Below, in pieces: positions 1-9,513 of a DNA stretch of 44,309 nt; position 1 is the first letter of the stretch; the number at the start of each line of letters is the position of its first letter. Below the pieces are notes generated by a model. The model made no database searches, was not told the DNA's origin, and saw nothing but the letters and a program-made list of their open reading frames with translations. The translations under genes and the position numbers were made by a program. Source of the DNA: Acidobacteriota bacterium. GTDB taxonomy: Bacteria > Acidobacteriota > Terriglobia > Terriglobales > Acidobacteriaceae. The stretch is from positions 1 through 44,309 of the forward strand of contig JAHFUA010000007.1 in NCBI GenBank assembly GCA_023265315.1. Direction: 5' to 3'.

Positions 1-102
1 GCCATCGTCTGGTTGATCGTCGCGCTGATCGTGTGGCTGGTGACTCGCAACCGCCGAGCGCCGGTGGTGGGAGCGGCAGGGCAGACGGCGCGACAGGCTT
101 AG
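1..102 (+). CDS. C-terminal end of a membrane-anchored protein (partial)
   Basis: Frame 1 is open from the window edge to TAG at 100-102, giving 33 residues. The first 15 or so are a hydrophobic helix (Ile/Val/Leu/Trp/Ala), followed by Thr-Arg-Asn-Arg-Arg and a short Ala/Gly-rich tail. This is what the last transmembrane helix of a membrane protein with a positively charged cytosolic end looks like. The body of the gene lies outside the window, so no family can be given. It converges on the minus-strand radical SAM gene ending at 162. Confidence 0.55.
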   Translation, partial: AIVWLIVALIVWLVTRNRRAPVVGAAGQTARQA

Positions 103-161
103 ACGCCGGTCGTCGGCCGTCGGCCGCCACGACTCTTGTTGGCCAACGACCGGACGACCTT

Positions 162-1586
162 CTAGAACTGGGCCAACTGCCCACTCGTGGGCTCGCTTCA
201 ACAGTACCAGGGCTCGGTCAGGTACGGGATGGTGGCGCGCGCTGCCCTGGGCGGCATCGCCGGAATCGTTTCCTCACAATCCACGCCGCGTGCGCGTTGC
301 GTCAGCTTCCAAATGCGTGCGAAGATCTCTCCGCGCCCAGTTCCTTTCTTGCTCTCGCACTGCACCACGTCTTCCAGTTCACGCTGTAGTTTATCGACGC
401 GCGGATCAGGATTGCGCCACGGGTATACCAGCAGCTCCGGCTCGAACGCTCCCAGCGCGATGCCATACAAGTCCGTGATCTCCAGCAGGCGCGAACCCGC
501 AGGGATGAGCAGGCGAATGGTGAGCTGCACCGGCGGCACGTTCTCCACCAGCCCCAGCTTGGCGATGGTGCGGAGCAGTTCTTCGTAGCCTTCGAGTGTG
601 GTCCACGGGGTGAAGGGCACGAACGTGGGCACGAGGAATAGGCCAAGGGTGCGGATCAGCATCGCCAGGTGGATGAAGTCGGCGCGCGAGTGGCCCTTGT
701 CCAGCAAGCGCAGCACGCGGTCGTCCACCGACTCGACCGCCGTGATCACGAACGCGCATCCCGTCTGGCGCAGCACCGGCAGCAGCTCGCGCTGCTCGAG
801 CAGATGCTCGACCTTGATGGTGACGTCGTAGGAGAGGTCGGGGAATTCGCGATGCAGCGCCCGCACGATCTCCACCGCGTGAGTTGGTCCATTGAAGAAG
901 TCGGGATCGCCGAAGGTGATGTGCTGCGCGCCGGCCGCGACCTGGCGGCGGATGTCTTCGAGCACGACTTCGCGGCCCACGATGCGGAACTTGCCGTTGT
1001 ACACCGGCACGATAGGACAGTGGCGGCAGCGGTGCTTGCATCCCCGGCTGGCTTCGGTGTAGCCGACCACGCGCGTGGAACCATCGGGCAGCGTCAGCCG
1101 AGCGTACTTGTCGAGCGGCGGCAGACCGGCGCGGTCCGGAACCAGGAATTCCTGGCGCTCGAGAGAAATTCCCGGCTCCACCTGCGGAACTTGTGTGACG
1201 TCGCCTGTCGCCGCAGCCAGCCGCTGCGCCAGGCTGCGCAGCCCGGCTTCAAACTCGCCGCCAAGGATGGTCGCGACCCCTAAGCCGCGCAGCAGCTCGG
1301 CATTCACGGGCGCGTACAGCCCATAGGCGCAGAGATGCACCCGCGAGTTGAGCGTGCGCACCTTCGCCAGCGCCCGCACCCCAAGCCGTGTTGCGGTGTG
1401 CATGGGAAGGAAGAAAGCGACCAGGTCGGCGGCGCAGACTAGATTCTCATCCAACGACTGCCGCGAAAGATCCAGCAGGTGGACGGAGTGGCCGTCGGCG
1501 CGCAACCAGGCTGCCGGGGAGGCGAGCCCGAACGGCTGCCGCCCCAATTCATAGGTCGAGATAAGCAGCACGTTGAGGTCGCGCAT
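162..1586 (-). CDS. Radical SAM protein with probable Cys-Sec-Ser-Glu-Pro tail (selenoprotein)
   Basis: The first 462 residues run from ATG at 1586 to a TGA at 200-198. Residues 1-120 look like a Rossmann/B12-binding-type N-terminal domain. The radical SAM cluster motif CX3CX2C is Cys183, Cys187 and Cys190 (RGCKHRCRHC). Later segments (FGDPDFFNG, ITAVESVDD) are typical of the radical SAM barrel. The frame continues past the TGA for 11 residues to TAG at 164-162, so the end reads EPWYC-U-SEPTSGQLAQF (474 aa with Sec463). This closely resembles the C-terminal signature of the CUAEP/CCAEP-tail radical SAM (seleno)protein family, as I recall that family; I could not check it. A hairpin follows the TGA at bacterial SECIS distance. 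The gene lies 10 nt downstream of yggX in the same orientation. Substrate unknown. The main alternative is that TGA is a true stop and the protein ends in Tyr-Cys. Confidence 0.82.
169..200 (-). promoter_or_regulatory. SECIS-like hairpin after in-frame TGA
   Basis: Read on the minus strand, the TGA at 200-198 is followed after 14 nt by a perfect 5-bp stem TGGGC/GCCCA (183-179 with 173-169) and a 5-nt loop AGTTG (178-174). The loop begins 20 nt after the TGA and carries G at its second position. Both agree with the general bacterial SECIS pattern (loop roughly 16-37 nt from UGA, a G among the first two loop bases). A competing hairpin, GCCCA-CGAG-TGGGC (192-179), uses the same 5' arm and would exclude it. 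The short stem is the weak point. Confidence 0.6.
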
Positions 1587-1596
1587 GGCCCGACGA

Positions 1597-1923
1597 CTAC
1601 GCTTTCGTCTTGGGAGGCACGTAGCCCGGAGGCAGGGCCGCGCCCTCGCCGAAGAAAAAATCCTCCAGGTGTTTGACCAGGACCTCCTGATCCTTCGGGT
1701 TGGCGGGATTCAGCCGATACTCGTTGAGCACCATCTTGCAGTACTCGCCCCACATCTTCCAGGCTTCCTGCGAAACGTTCTCGTAGATGCGGCGGCCGAG
1801 CTCGGTGTCGAACGGCGGCTCGTCGAGCCCCGGCATCTCGCGCTGGAACTTCACGCAGAAGACGGTGCGCTGCCCCGCAGTTTCTGGCGTTGGCGGTCCC
1901 GGCGGTGTGCTGCAGCAACCCAT
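1597..1923 (-). CDS. yggX: YggX-family Fe(II)-trafficking / oxidative damage protection protein
   Basis: The 108-residue product matches YggX across its length: RTVFCVKF with the conserved Cys23, ELGRRIYENVSQEAW, a Met-Val-Leu-Asn-Glu-Tyr-Arg-Leu-Asn stretch, and DFFFGEG near the end. YggX proteins are small cytosolic factors linked to protection of iron-sulfur clusters and labile iron handling. The start at 1923 is supported by an AAGGAG site 8 nt upstream. It therefore keeps an unusual 18-residue N-terminal extension beginning Met-Gly-Cys-Cys and rich in Pro, where typical YggX starts directly at the Arg-Thr-x-Phe-Cys motif. It is the first gene of a two-gene operon with the radical SAM selenoprotein candidate, an oxygen-sensitive [4Fe-4S] enzyme, which suggests a cluster-maintenance role for that partner. 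The family call is firm; the functional link is inference. Confidence 0.9.
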   Translation of the reverse strand: MGCCSTPPGPPTPETAGQRTVFCVKFQREMPGLDEPPFDTELGRRIYENVSQEAWKMWGEYCKMVLNEYRLNPANPKDQEVLVKHLEDFFFGEGAALPPGYVPPKTKA

Positions 1924-2163
1924 AGGCGCTCCTTGGACAACAGATCCGAAGAGACTAGTTTACAGAAAATCAGGGAAACGGGCTGGTCGCGCGGGCACTG
2001 ATCCGGGAAAATGCCGAGCTCCGCGCGGGGGAACCGGGTCCAGCACTGTAGTAACGGACAGCCCCAGGCTTTTTCCCGTAAAATAGGTGATGCACCACCC
2101 GGCAGGGGGCCAGCATCCAATCTGATGTTGGAAACGGGCAGGCCGCAGGGGTTTCGTCGCTTC

Positions 2164-4242
2164 ATGAACAGAACACTGGTTGCAGTTATATTGCTGATTT
2201 CCACAGCCGTTTTTGCACAAGACCGCAAGGACGCTCCCACCCCGCACGCCCCAGCCCCGGCGAAGGCTCCCGCCGATTCCGGCAAGCCCGCGCACAAGCT
2301 CCCGGACAAGGCCGCCGCCTACTATCACTACAGCCTGGCCCACATGTATGAGGAGCTGGTGTCGATGTACGGGCGGGCGGAGTACGCCACCAAGGCCATC
2401 CAGGAGTACCGCGCCGCCATCGAGAACGATCCTGACTCGGAGTTCCTGAACGCCGGACTGGCCGAGCTTTACGCCAAGACCGGCCGCATCCGCGATGCCG
2501 TGCTCGAGGCCCAGGACATCCTCAAACGCGACCCCAACAACCTGGAGGCGCGCAAGCTGCTGGGCCGCATCTACCTGCGGTCGCTGGGCGATCTGCAATC
2601 GGGCACGCAGTCGCAGGAAGTGCTGAAGCTGGCCATCGAGCAGTTCCAGCAGATCGTCCGGCTGGAGCCCAAGAGCGTGGACAACCACCTGCTGCTCGGT
2701 CGCCTGTACCGGCTGGACAACGACCTGGTCAAGGCGGAGAACGAATTCAAGGTTGCCATCCAAATCCAGCCCGATTCCGAAGAGGCGGTCACCAGCCTGG
2801 CCTACCTCTACAACGAGGAAGGCGACGCGCCCCGTGCCATCGCCCTGCTCAATCAGGTCCCCGATCCGGCGCGTAGTGGCAAGCTCTATTCGGCGCTGGG
2901 CTACACTTACGAGCAGCAGAAGGATTACAAGAAGGCGGTCGCCGCCTACCGCAAAGCCGTCGAGCTGGACCGCGACAACCTGGACGCGCTGCGCGGGCTG
3001 GCCCAGAACCTGATGAACGACGGCCAGTACGATGCCGCCCTGGAGCAGTACAAGCTGATCGCCGACGCCGATCCCCAGGACGCGCAGTCCTACCTGCGCC
3101 TTTCCGAGATCTACCGCCGTATGGGCAAGTTCGACCCGGCCCTCGACATGCTGAAGAAGGCCGAGAGTCTGGTGCAGGATTCGCTGGAAGTCCCGTTCAA
3201 TCGGGCGCTGGTGTACGACGCCCAGGGGCGCTTCGACGAGGCCGCCACCACCCTGCAGCAACTGCTGGACAAGACCGCACGCCCGGAGGGCAATTACACC
3301 ACCGGCGAGCGCAATAACCGCAGTGTCTTCCTGGAGCGCCTGGGAACGGTGTACCGCGAGCAGGGCAAGACGCAAGCCGCGGTCGAGACTTACCGCAAGA
3401 TGCTGGAGCTGGGCGGCGACGGCGCCTCGCGCGGCTATCAGCAGATGATCGACACCCTGCGCGAGGCTAAGCAGTGGTCGCAGGCCACCGCCGTCGCTCA
3501 GGAAGCGGTGCACAAGCTGCCCAACGACCGCGGCCTCAAGCTGGTGCTGGCCGGACAACTGGCGGATACCGGCCAGGCCGATCAGGGTATCGCCCTGGCC
3601 CAATCCCTGCTCAAGGGCACTTCGGAGGACCGCGAAGTTTATATCGCCCTGGCGCAGATCAACAGCCGCCTGAAGCGCTGGTCCCAGGCGGAAGAGGACA
3701 TCAACAAAGCCGCCGGGCTGGCCTCCAAGCAGGAGGAGAAGGACTACGTCCAGTTTGTGCTGGGCTCGATCTACGAGCGGCAGAAGCGGTACGAACCGGC
3801 GGAAGCGGCCTTCCGGAAAGTGCTGGCCAGTGACCCGCGCAGCGCTATGACCTTGAACTACCTGGGCTACATGATGGCCGACCGTGGCACCCGCTTGGAG
3901 GAAGCCATGGGATACATCAAGAAGGCCGTCGAACTGGATCCGCAGAACGGCGCCTACCTCGACTCGCTGGGCTGGGCCTACTTCAAACTCGGCAATTACG
4001 AACTGGCAGAAGAGAACTTGCGCAAGGCTTCCGAGCGCATCGGCAACGATGCCACCGTGCAGGACCACTTGGGCGATCTTTACCAGAAAATGGGACGCCT
4101 GAAGCTGGCCGCCGCCCACTGGCAGCGCGCTCTCGAGGAGTGGAACAAAACCGTTTCCGCCGACATTGACCAGGAAGACGTCGCCAAGGTGCAGCGCAAG
4201 CTGGAAGCGGCGCGCGTCAAACTGGCGCAGCAAGGACGCTAG
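2164..4242 (+). CDS. Secreted tetratricopeptide-repeat protein
   Basis: The chosen ATG at 2164 opens a clear signal peptide (MNRTLVAVILLISTAVFAQ, cleavage expected after Phe-Ala-Gln). The frame is open upstream, but that sequence is not signal-like. The 692-residue protein has a short Pro/Ala-rich linker, then TPR units over almost the whole length. Typical repeats include LGYTYEQQKDYKKAVAAYRKA, LGSIYERQKRYEPAEAAFRK and LGWAYFKLGNYELAEENLRKA. The tail is Lys/Arg-rich and helical. TPR arrays are protein-protein scaffolds, and this one should sit in the periplasm or outer envelope. It stands alone, divergent from yggX by 240 nt and followed by the methionine leader region. The exact role cannot be read from sequence. 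Confidence 0.85.
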   Translation: MNRTLVAVILLISTAVFAQDRKDAPTPHAPAPAKAPADSGKPAHKLPDKAAAYYHYSLAHMYEELVSMYGRAEYATKAIQEYRAAIENDPDSEFLNAGLAELYAKTGRIRDAVLEAQDILKRDPNNLEARKLLGRIYLRSLGDLQSGTQSQEVLKLAIEQFQQIVRLEPKSVDNHLLLGRLYRLDNDLVKAENEFKVAIQIQPDSEEAVTSLAYLYNEEGDAPRAIALLNQVPDPARSGKLYSALGYTYEQQKDYKKAVAAYRKAVELDRDNLDALRGLAQNLMNDGQYDAALEQYKLIADADPQDAQSYLRLSEIYRRMGKFDPALDMLKKAESLVQDSLEVPFNRALVYDAQGRFDEAATTLQQLLDKTARPEGNYTTGERNNRSVFLERLGTVYREQGKTQAAVETYRKMLELGGDGASRGYQQMIDTLREAKQWSQATAVAQEAVHKLPNDRGLKLVLAGQLADTGQADQGIALAQSLLKGTSEDREVYIALAQINSRLKRWSQAEEDINKAAGLASKQEEKDYVQFVLGSIYERQKRYEPAEAAFRKVLASDPRSAMTLNYLGYMMADRGTRLEEAMGYIKKAVELDPQNGAYLDSLGWAYFKLGNYELAEENLRKASERIGNDATVQDHLGDLYQKMGRLKLAAAHWQRALEEWNKTVSADIDQEDVAKVQRKLEAARVKLAQQGR

Positions 4243-4277
4243 CGGCCCCACGCCACCCCAGGCATCTCCCAAGAAGC

Positions 4278-4292
4278 CCGAGCGCGGCTCGG
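4278..4292 (+). other. Short GC-rich hairpin after TPR gene
   Basis: CCGAGC-GCG-GCTCGG forms a perfect 6-bp stem 36 nt after the TPR stop codon and 24 nt before the putative met promoter. It has no T-tract, so it is at best a weak or Rho-assisted end for the upstream transcript. Confidence 0.35.
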
Positions 4293-4315
4293 ATCACGAG
4301 TCCTGCACCGAACTC

Positions 4316-4344
4316 TTGACAACCCCGGCTCCTGCGCGTAGAAA
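4316..4344 (+). promoter_or_regulatory. Sigma-70-type promoter of the met leader
   Basis: TTGACA at 4316-4321 and TAGAAA at 4339-4344 are separated by exactly 17 nt. This is a consensus -35 box and a near-consensus -10 box. Transcription would start near 4351, about 7 nt before the leader-peptide ATG at 4358, so the leader peptide would be almost leaderless. No Shine-Dalgarno is seen in that gap. Confidence 0.7.
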
Positions 4345-4357
4345 TAAACGATTGAAT

Positions 4358-4438
4358 ATGTCGCACTCGACCTTCATTTGCGGAAGCATTTGCATTATGG
4401 CCATGGCCATGTGCATGCCCGCGAATTGTGGGTCGTGA
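4358..4438 (+). CDS. Met/Cys-rich leader peptide (26 aa)
   Basis: ATG at 4358 to TGA at 4436-4438 encodes 26 residues, of which Met 1, 14, 16, 18, 20 and Cys 8, 12, 19, 24 make up nine. The core reads CIMAMAMCMPANC. Such a concentration of the two rarest sulfur amino acids, directly upstream of methionine biosynthesis genes and a terminator, is the hallmark of a ribosome-mediated attenuation leader like trpL or hisL. It lies just after a consensus promoter and ends inside the antiterminator strand (4428-4436), so a ribosome reaching the stop codon would cover that strand. Stalling at the Met/Cys codons would leave it free. The peptide itself need not have another function. Confidence 0.8.
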   Translation: MSHSTFICGSICIMAMAMCMPANCGS

Positions 4439-4475
4439 TCGGAGCCAAGCGACAGTAGCTCACTAACAAGCTCTC

Positions 4476-4486
<11 letters not shown>
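4428..4486 (+). promoter_or_regulatory. Antiterminator pairing of the met attenuator
   Basis: GTGGGTCGT at 4428-4436 is identical to part of the 3' arm of the downstream terminator. It is therefore perfectly complementary to the 5' arm, ACGACCCAC at 4478-4486 (9 bp). Pairing of these two would prevent the terminator. The first strand overlaps the last codons and stop of the leader peptide. A weaker possible protector, CGACC near 4368-4372 in the early leader codons, could pair with GGTCG at 4431-4435. Confidence 0.7.
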
Positions 4487-5901
<1,415 letters not shown>

Positions 5902-5903
5902 TC

Positions 5904-7034
5904 ATGAGCGTAGAACCGACACTGGAAGGCAGCTTTACATTCGCAGCGGACACGCCATTCCGCCTGGAATCTGGCGGCGCGCTCCAGCCGGTGACGCTGC
6001 GCTATGCGGTGTACGGCAAGCTGAGGGAAGAAGCGATCCTGGTCTGCCACGCGCTCTCGGGCTCGGCGCGTGTCGCCGATTGGTGGCCGGGGATGTTCGG
6101 CGCCGGGCGCCCGTTCGACACCGATCGTGAGTGCATCATCGGCATCAACATTCTGGGATCGTGTTACGGCTCGACCGGCCCCACCTCCACCGATCCGCGC
6201 ACCGGCAAACCCTACGGACCGGAGTTCCCGCTGGTCACCATCCGCGACATGGTGCGGGCACAGGCGCGCCTGCTCCAGCATCTCGGGGTGGAGCGGCTGA
6301 GCGTGGTGATCGGCGGCTCCATCGGCGGCATGCAGGCCCTGCAGTGGGCGGTGGACTTCCCCGAGCAGGTGGGGACGGCGGTCGCCATCGGCGCCACGCC
6401 GCTCTCGGCCATGGGCTTGGCGCTCAATCATCTGCAGCGGCAGGTTATCCAGCTCGATCCCGATTTCCGCGGCGGACGCTACGACGAGCAGCCGGCCCGA
6501 GGACTGGGGATCGCGCGTTCCATCGCCATGTGCACCTACAAATCGGCGGCGCTCTTCCACCAGCGATTCGCGCGCAAGCCCAACCGCAACGGCGAAGATC
6601 CCCTGGCGGCGCTGGAGAACCGCTACGACATCGCCGGCTACCTCGATTACCAGGGCGGCAAGCTGGTGGAGCGCTTCGACGCCAACACCTATCTCGTGAT
6701 CTCCAAGGCCATGGACACCTTCGAGCTGGCGCGCGGGTATGCCTCGGAGGAGCAGGCGCTGCGGCGGATTCGCGCCAAAGTGCTGCTGGTCGGAATCTCG
6801 TCCGATTGGCTGTTCCCCGCCCCCGACGTGGTGGCGCTCGGGGCCCGGCTGCGCGCAGCGGGCGTGGACAACCGGTATCTCGAACTGGTCTCCGAGCACG
6901 GACACGACGGCTTCCTCGCCGACACCCACTTGCTGGCGCCACTGCTCTCGGCGGTGCTCGCAACCGAGGACCCTAAACCCCGGCGGCAGGTGTGGCGCGC
7001 CGCCGTGAATTACCCGGCGGGCAGGGATGTCTGA
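5904..7034 (+). CDS. metX: Homoserine O-acetyltransferase
   Basis: The 376-residue alpha/beta-hydrolase-fold acyltransferase makes the activated homoserine used by MetY. The nucleophile is Ser139 in VIGGSIGGMQALQWA. The remaining triad members are probably Asp301 (SSDWLFP) and His334 (SEHGHDGFL). The oxyanion-side motif CHALSGSA is near residue 48, and NILGSCYGSTGP near 82 is family-typical. Acetyl and succinyl specificities cannot be fully separated by eye, but pairing with metY and the MetX-type length favour acetyl. It is co-transcribed with metY (2-nt gap). The next gene starts 33 nt downstream, so the transcript may continue into the methyltransferase genes. Confidence 0.93.
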   Translation: MSVEPTLEGSFTFAADTPFRLESGGALQPVTLRYAVYGKLREEAILVCHALSGSARVADWWPGMFGAGRPFDTDRECIIGINILGSCYGSTGPTSTDPRTGKPYGPEFPLVTIRDMVRAQARLLQHLGVERLSVVIGGSIGGMQALQWAVDFPEQVGTAVAIGATPLSAMGLALNHLQRQVIQLDPDFRGGRYDEQPARGLGIARSIAMCTYKSAALFHQRFARKPNRNGEDPLAALENRYDIAGYLDYQGGKLVERFDANTYLVISKAMDTFELARGYASEEQALRRIRAKVLLVGISSDWLFPAPDVVALGARLRAAGVDNRYLELVSEHGHDGFLADTHLLAPLLSAVLATEDPKPRRQVWRAAVNYPAGRDV

Positions 7035-7067
7035 GATGGGTGGCCGGGATGATACGCTGTCAGCGTG

Positions 7068-7871
7068 ATGCGATGGGCCCGGCTGAAACTGTGGTTCGGC
7101 AGCCCGGTGCGGGTGCGGCTGCCGTTCGGCAGTTGGTGGATGGCGGAAGACGACTTCTGCAGCCACTCCATCCTGCGGGGAGACTTCGAGAACCCGGAGT
7201 GGCGCTTCGTCGAGCGCTTCCTCGAGCCCGGCATGACGGTGCTCGACATCGGTGCTCATCATGGCTTCTATTCCCTGCTGGCGTCGGTGAAGGTCGGCAG
7301 CAGCGGCCGCGTAATCGCCTTTGAGCCCTCGCCGCGCGAGCGCGAAAAGCTCCTGCGCAACCTGGCGCTGAACGGCTACACCAACGTGCAGGTGGAAGAT
7401 TGCGCGCTCGCCGAAGCCGCCGGCCGGCAGGAGCTGATCATGGTCGGCGGCATCAACACCGGCTGTAACAGCCTCCGCCGCCCCAACGTCAAGGAGCCGA
7501 CCAGCTCGGTCGCAGTCCGGGTGGAGACCCTGGACGGCTATCTCGCCGAGCATCGGCTGCCCCCCGTGGATTTCATCAAGCTGGATGCCGAGGGCGCGGA
7601 ACTTGCCATCCTGAAGGGCGCGCACACCATGCTCGAGTCGCGCCCGCGGCCCGTGATCCAGTGTGAACTGGAAGAGATTCGCACCCGGCCCTGGGGCTAT
7701 CATCCGCGCGAAGTGGTCGTGCTGCTGGATACAATGGGATATCGCTGGTTCCCGCCGCAGTCAGGCGGGGTGCTTAAGCCGGTGGTGGACAAGGCCGGCG
7801 TGGACGGGAATTTCTTCGCTGTCCCCGAGGAGCGCATGGAACCGTTGCGCGCGCGAGGGCTGCTAGCGTAA
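7068..7871 (+). CDS. FkbM-family SAM-dependent methyltransferase
   Basis: The 267-residue protein has the class I SAM-binding motif TVLDIGAHHGFYSLLAS (about residues 58-74), an acidic ribose-binding segment VIAFEPSP, and the FkbM hallmark VDFIKLDAEGAE. FkbM enzymes O-methylate sugars or secondary-metabolite hydroxyls. ATG 7068 is chosen; GTG 7065 directly before it would add one residue. It is the first of three consecutive SAM-dependent methyltransferases placed between metX and a UDP-sugar dehydrogenase, which suggests methylation of a surface glycan. The substrate is unknown. Confidence 0.85.
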   Translation: MRWARLKLWFGSPVRVRLPFGSWWMAEDDFCSHSILRGDFENPEWRFVERFLEPGMTVLDIGAHHGFYSLLASVKVGSSGRVIAFEPSPREREKLLRNLALNGYTNVQVEDCALAEAAGRQELIMVGGINTGCNSLRRPNVKEPTSSVAVRVETLDGYLAEHRLPPVDFIKLDAEGAELAILKGAHTMLESRPRPVIQCELEEIRTRPWGYHPREVVVLLDTMGYRWFPPQSGGVLKPVVDKAGVDGNFFAVPEERMEPLRARGLLA

Positions 7872-8675
7872 GTGACGACGCCGTTTGTTTTCGATCGCGA
7901 GGAGTCGCAACGCCTGGTAGAGGCGCGGGGCGGCTTCTTGCGCCGGTTTGTCGCTGATTTCAAAGACCGGCTCGAGCTCCGCACCGCGCTCGACGCCGGC
8001 TGCGGCGTCGGGCACCTCTCGATTCTGCTGCAGCAGCTGGGACTGCGGGTCACCGCGTTCGATGCCCGGCCGGAAAACGTGGAAGAAGCCCGCCGGCGGC
8101 ACCCGGGGATCGATTTCCGCCTGGCCGACCTGGAGGAACTCCGCCCGCAGGAATTCGGGACGTTCGACCTCGTCCTCTGCTTCGGGCTGCTCTATCACCT
8201 GGAGAATCCTTTGCGCGCGGTACGCCGGCTGCGCGCGATGACGGGGAAGGTGCTGCTCATCGAGAGCGTGTGCGTGCCGGGGAAGGCGCCGCTGCTCCAC
8301 CTGCGCGATGAGGCCGCGCTCCCGGACCAGGCGCTGAACGCGGTGGCCTGCTATCCCTCGGAGGGCGCGCTGGTCAAAATGGTGTATCGCGCGGGGTTTC
8401 CGGCGGTGTATCGCACAACTCGACGGCCCGAGCACGAGGATTTTCAGGGCCGGCTGGGGCGGAGGCCGTGGCGGACGATCGTGGTCGCGCCGGTCTCGCC
8501 CATACAGGATTCATCGCTGGTGCTGGCGGACGAGCCCAGCGGGCGTGCCGACCTGTGGTCCACCGATCCCACGAGCCTACTCAAGATGGGGCGCAGGCTG
8601 CAGGCGTTCATGAAGCGGCCCTGGGCGGAGAATTGGACGCGGTTGCGGCGGCGCTACGGCCCGACAGGAAAATAA
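7872..8675 (+). CDS. Class I SAM-dependent methyltransferase
   Basis: The 267-residue protein starts at GTG 7872, immediately after the preceding TAA, so the two genes are probably translationally coupled. Motif I is ALDAGCGVGHLSILL (near residue 39), followed by an acidic FDARPENV and the post-motif FDLVLCFGLLYHLENP, as in methyltransferase-11/12 families. The C-terminal 80 residues are basic and show no recognisable domain. Its position within the methyltransferase/UDP-sugar dehydrogenase group suggests a role in glycan or lipid modification. The acceptor cannot be predicted. Confidence 0.8.
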   Translation: MTTPFVFDREESQRLVEARGGFLRRFVADFKDRLELRTALDAGCGVGHLSILLQQLGLRVTAFDARPENVEEARRRHPGIDFRLADLEELRPQEFGTFDLVLCFGLLYHLENPLRAVRRLRAMTGKVLLIESVCVPGKAPLLHLRDEAALPDQALNAVACYPSEGALVKMVYRAGFPAVYRTTRRPEHEDFQGRLGRRPWRTIVVAPVSPIQDSSLVLADEPSGRADLWSTDPTSLLKMGRRLQAFMKRPWAENWTRLRRRYGPTGK

Positions 8676-8676
8676 A

Positions 8677-9513
8677 ATGCCGGATGTTTCCCACGCTACC
8701 ATCGACGAAGTGCGGCAGTACTGGGACCGCCGTCCCTGCAACATCCGGCACTCGCCGCAGCCGGTGGGCACGCGCGCATACTTCGATGAGGTCGAGGCGC
8801 GCAAGTATTTCGTCGAGCCGCACATTCCGCGCTTCGCCGGGTTCGAACGCTGGCGCGGAAAGAAAGTGCTGGAGATCGGATGCGGCATCGGCACCGATAC
8901 CGTCAACTTCGCGCGCCGCGGCGCTGAGGTCACGGCGGTGGACCTTTCACCGAATTCTCTTGAGATCGCACGCCAGCGAGTCGAGGTCTATGGGCTCGGA
9001 GACTGTGTGCGGTTCTTCAGCGGCAGCGCGGAAGAGCTAACCTCGTTCGTGCCTAAGGAAACCTACGACCTGATCTATTCCTTCGGCATGATCCATCACA
9101 CGCCGCATCCGGAGCGCGTGCTGGACCAGGTGCGGCAATATGCAGGCGCGGGCTCCACGCTCAAAATCATGGTCTATCACCGCTACTCGTGGAAGGTGCT
9201 GTGGATCGGGCTGGGCTACGGCAAAGGCCAGTTCTGGCGCACCGCAGAACTGGTGGCCCGGCATTCGGAAGCGCAGACGGGATGCCCCGTTACTTACACC
9301 TATTCGCGGCGTGAAGCCCGGCGGCTGGTGGAGTCGCGCGGGTTTCGCGTCACCGATCTCTTCGTTGACCATATCTTCCCCTACCGCATCGCCGATTACG
9401 TCCAGTACCGCTATGTCAAAGCCTGGCCGTGGAGCTGGATGCCGCAACCGGTATTCCGCTGGCTGGAGAAGCGATTCGGCTGGCACTTGTGCCTGACCGC
9501 GGAGGCCTGCTGA
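8677..9513 (+). CDS. Class I SAM-dependent methyltransferase
   Basis: The 278-residue protein begins 1 nt after the preceding stop. Motif I is KVLEIGCGIGTDTVNFAR (about residues 65-82), then VTAVDLSPNSLEIA and YDLIYSFGMIHHTPHPERVL, which are clear methyltransferase-11 features. The N terminus, DEVRQYWDRRPCNIRHS, resembles that of methyltransferases found in surface polysaccharide and O-antigen clusters. The C-terminal 100 residues are rich in aromatics and Arg, with no domain I can name. Its last codons overlap the first base of the dehydrogenase gene (TGATG), implying coupling. Confidence 0.82.
   Translation: MPDVSHATIDEVRQYWDRRPCNIRHSPQPVGTRAYFDEVEARKYFVEPHIPRFAGFERWRGKKVLEIGCGIGTDTVNFARRGAEVTAVDLSPNSLEIARQRVEVYGLGDCVRFFSGSAEELTSFVPKETYDLIYSFGMIHHTPHPERVLDQVRQYAGAGSTLKIMVYHRYSWKVLWIGLGYGKGQFWRTAELVARHSEAQTGCPVTYTYSRREARRLVESRGFRVTDLFVDHIFPYRIADYVQYRYVKAWPWSWMPQPVFRWLEKRFGWHLCLTAEAC

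Noticed and set aside
1960-4272. Minus-strand open frame of 770 codons opposite the TPR gene
   Set aside because: Leu/Val/Gln-rich translation with no family signature. The plus strand has a signal peptide and clear TPR units, so this is a GC-rich antisense shadow.
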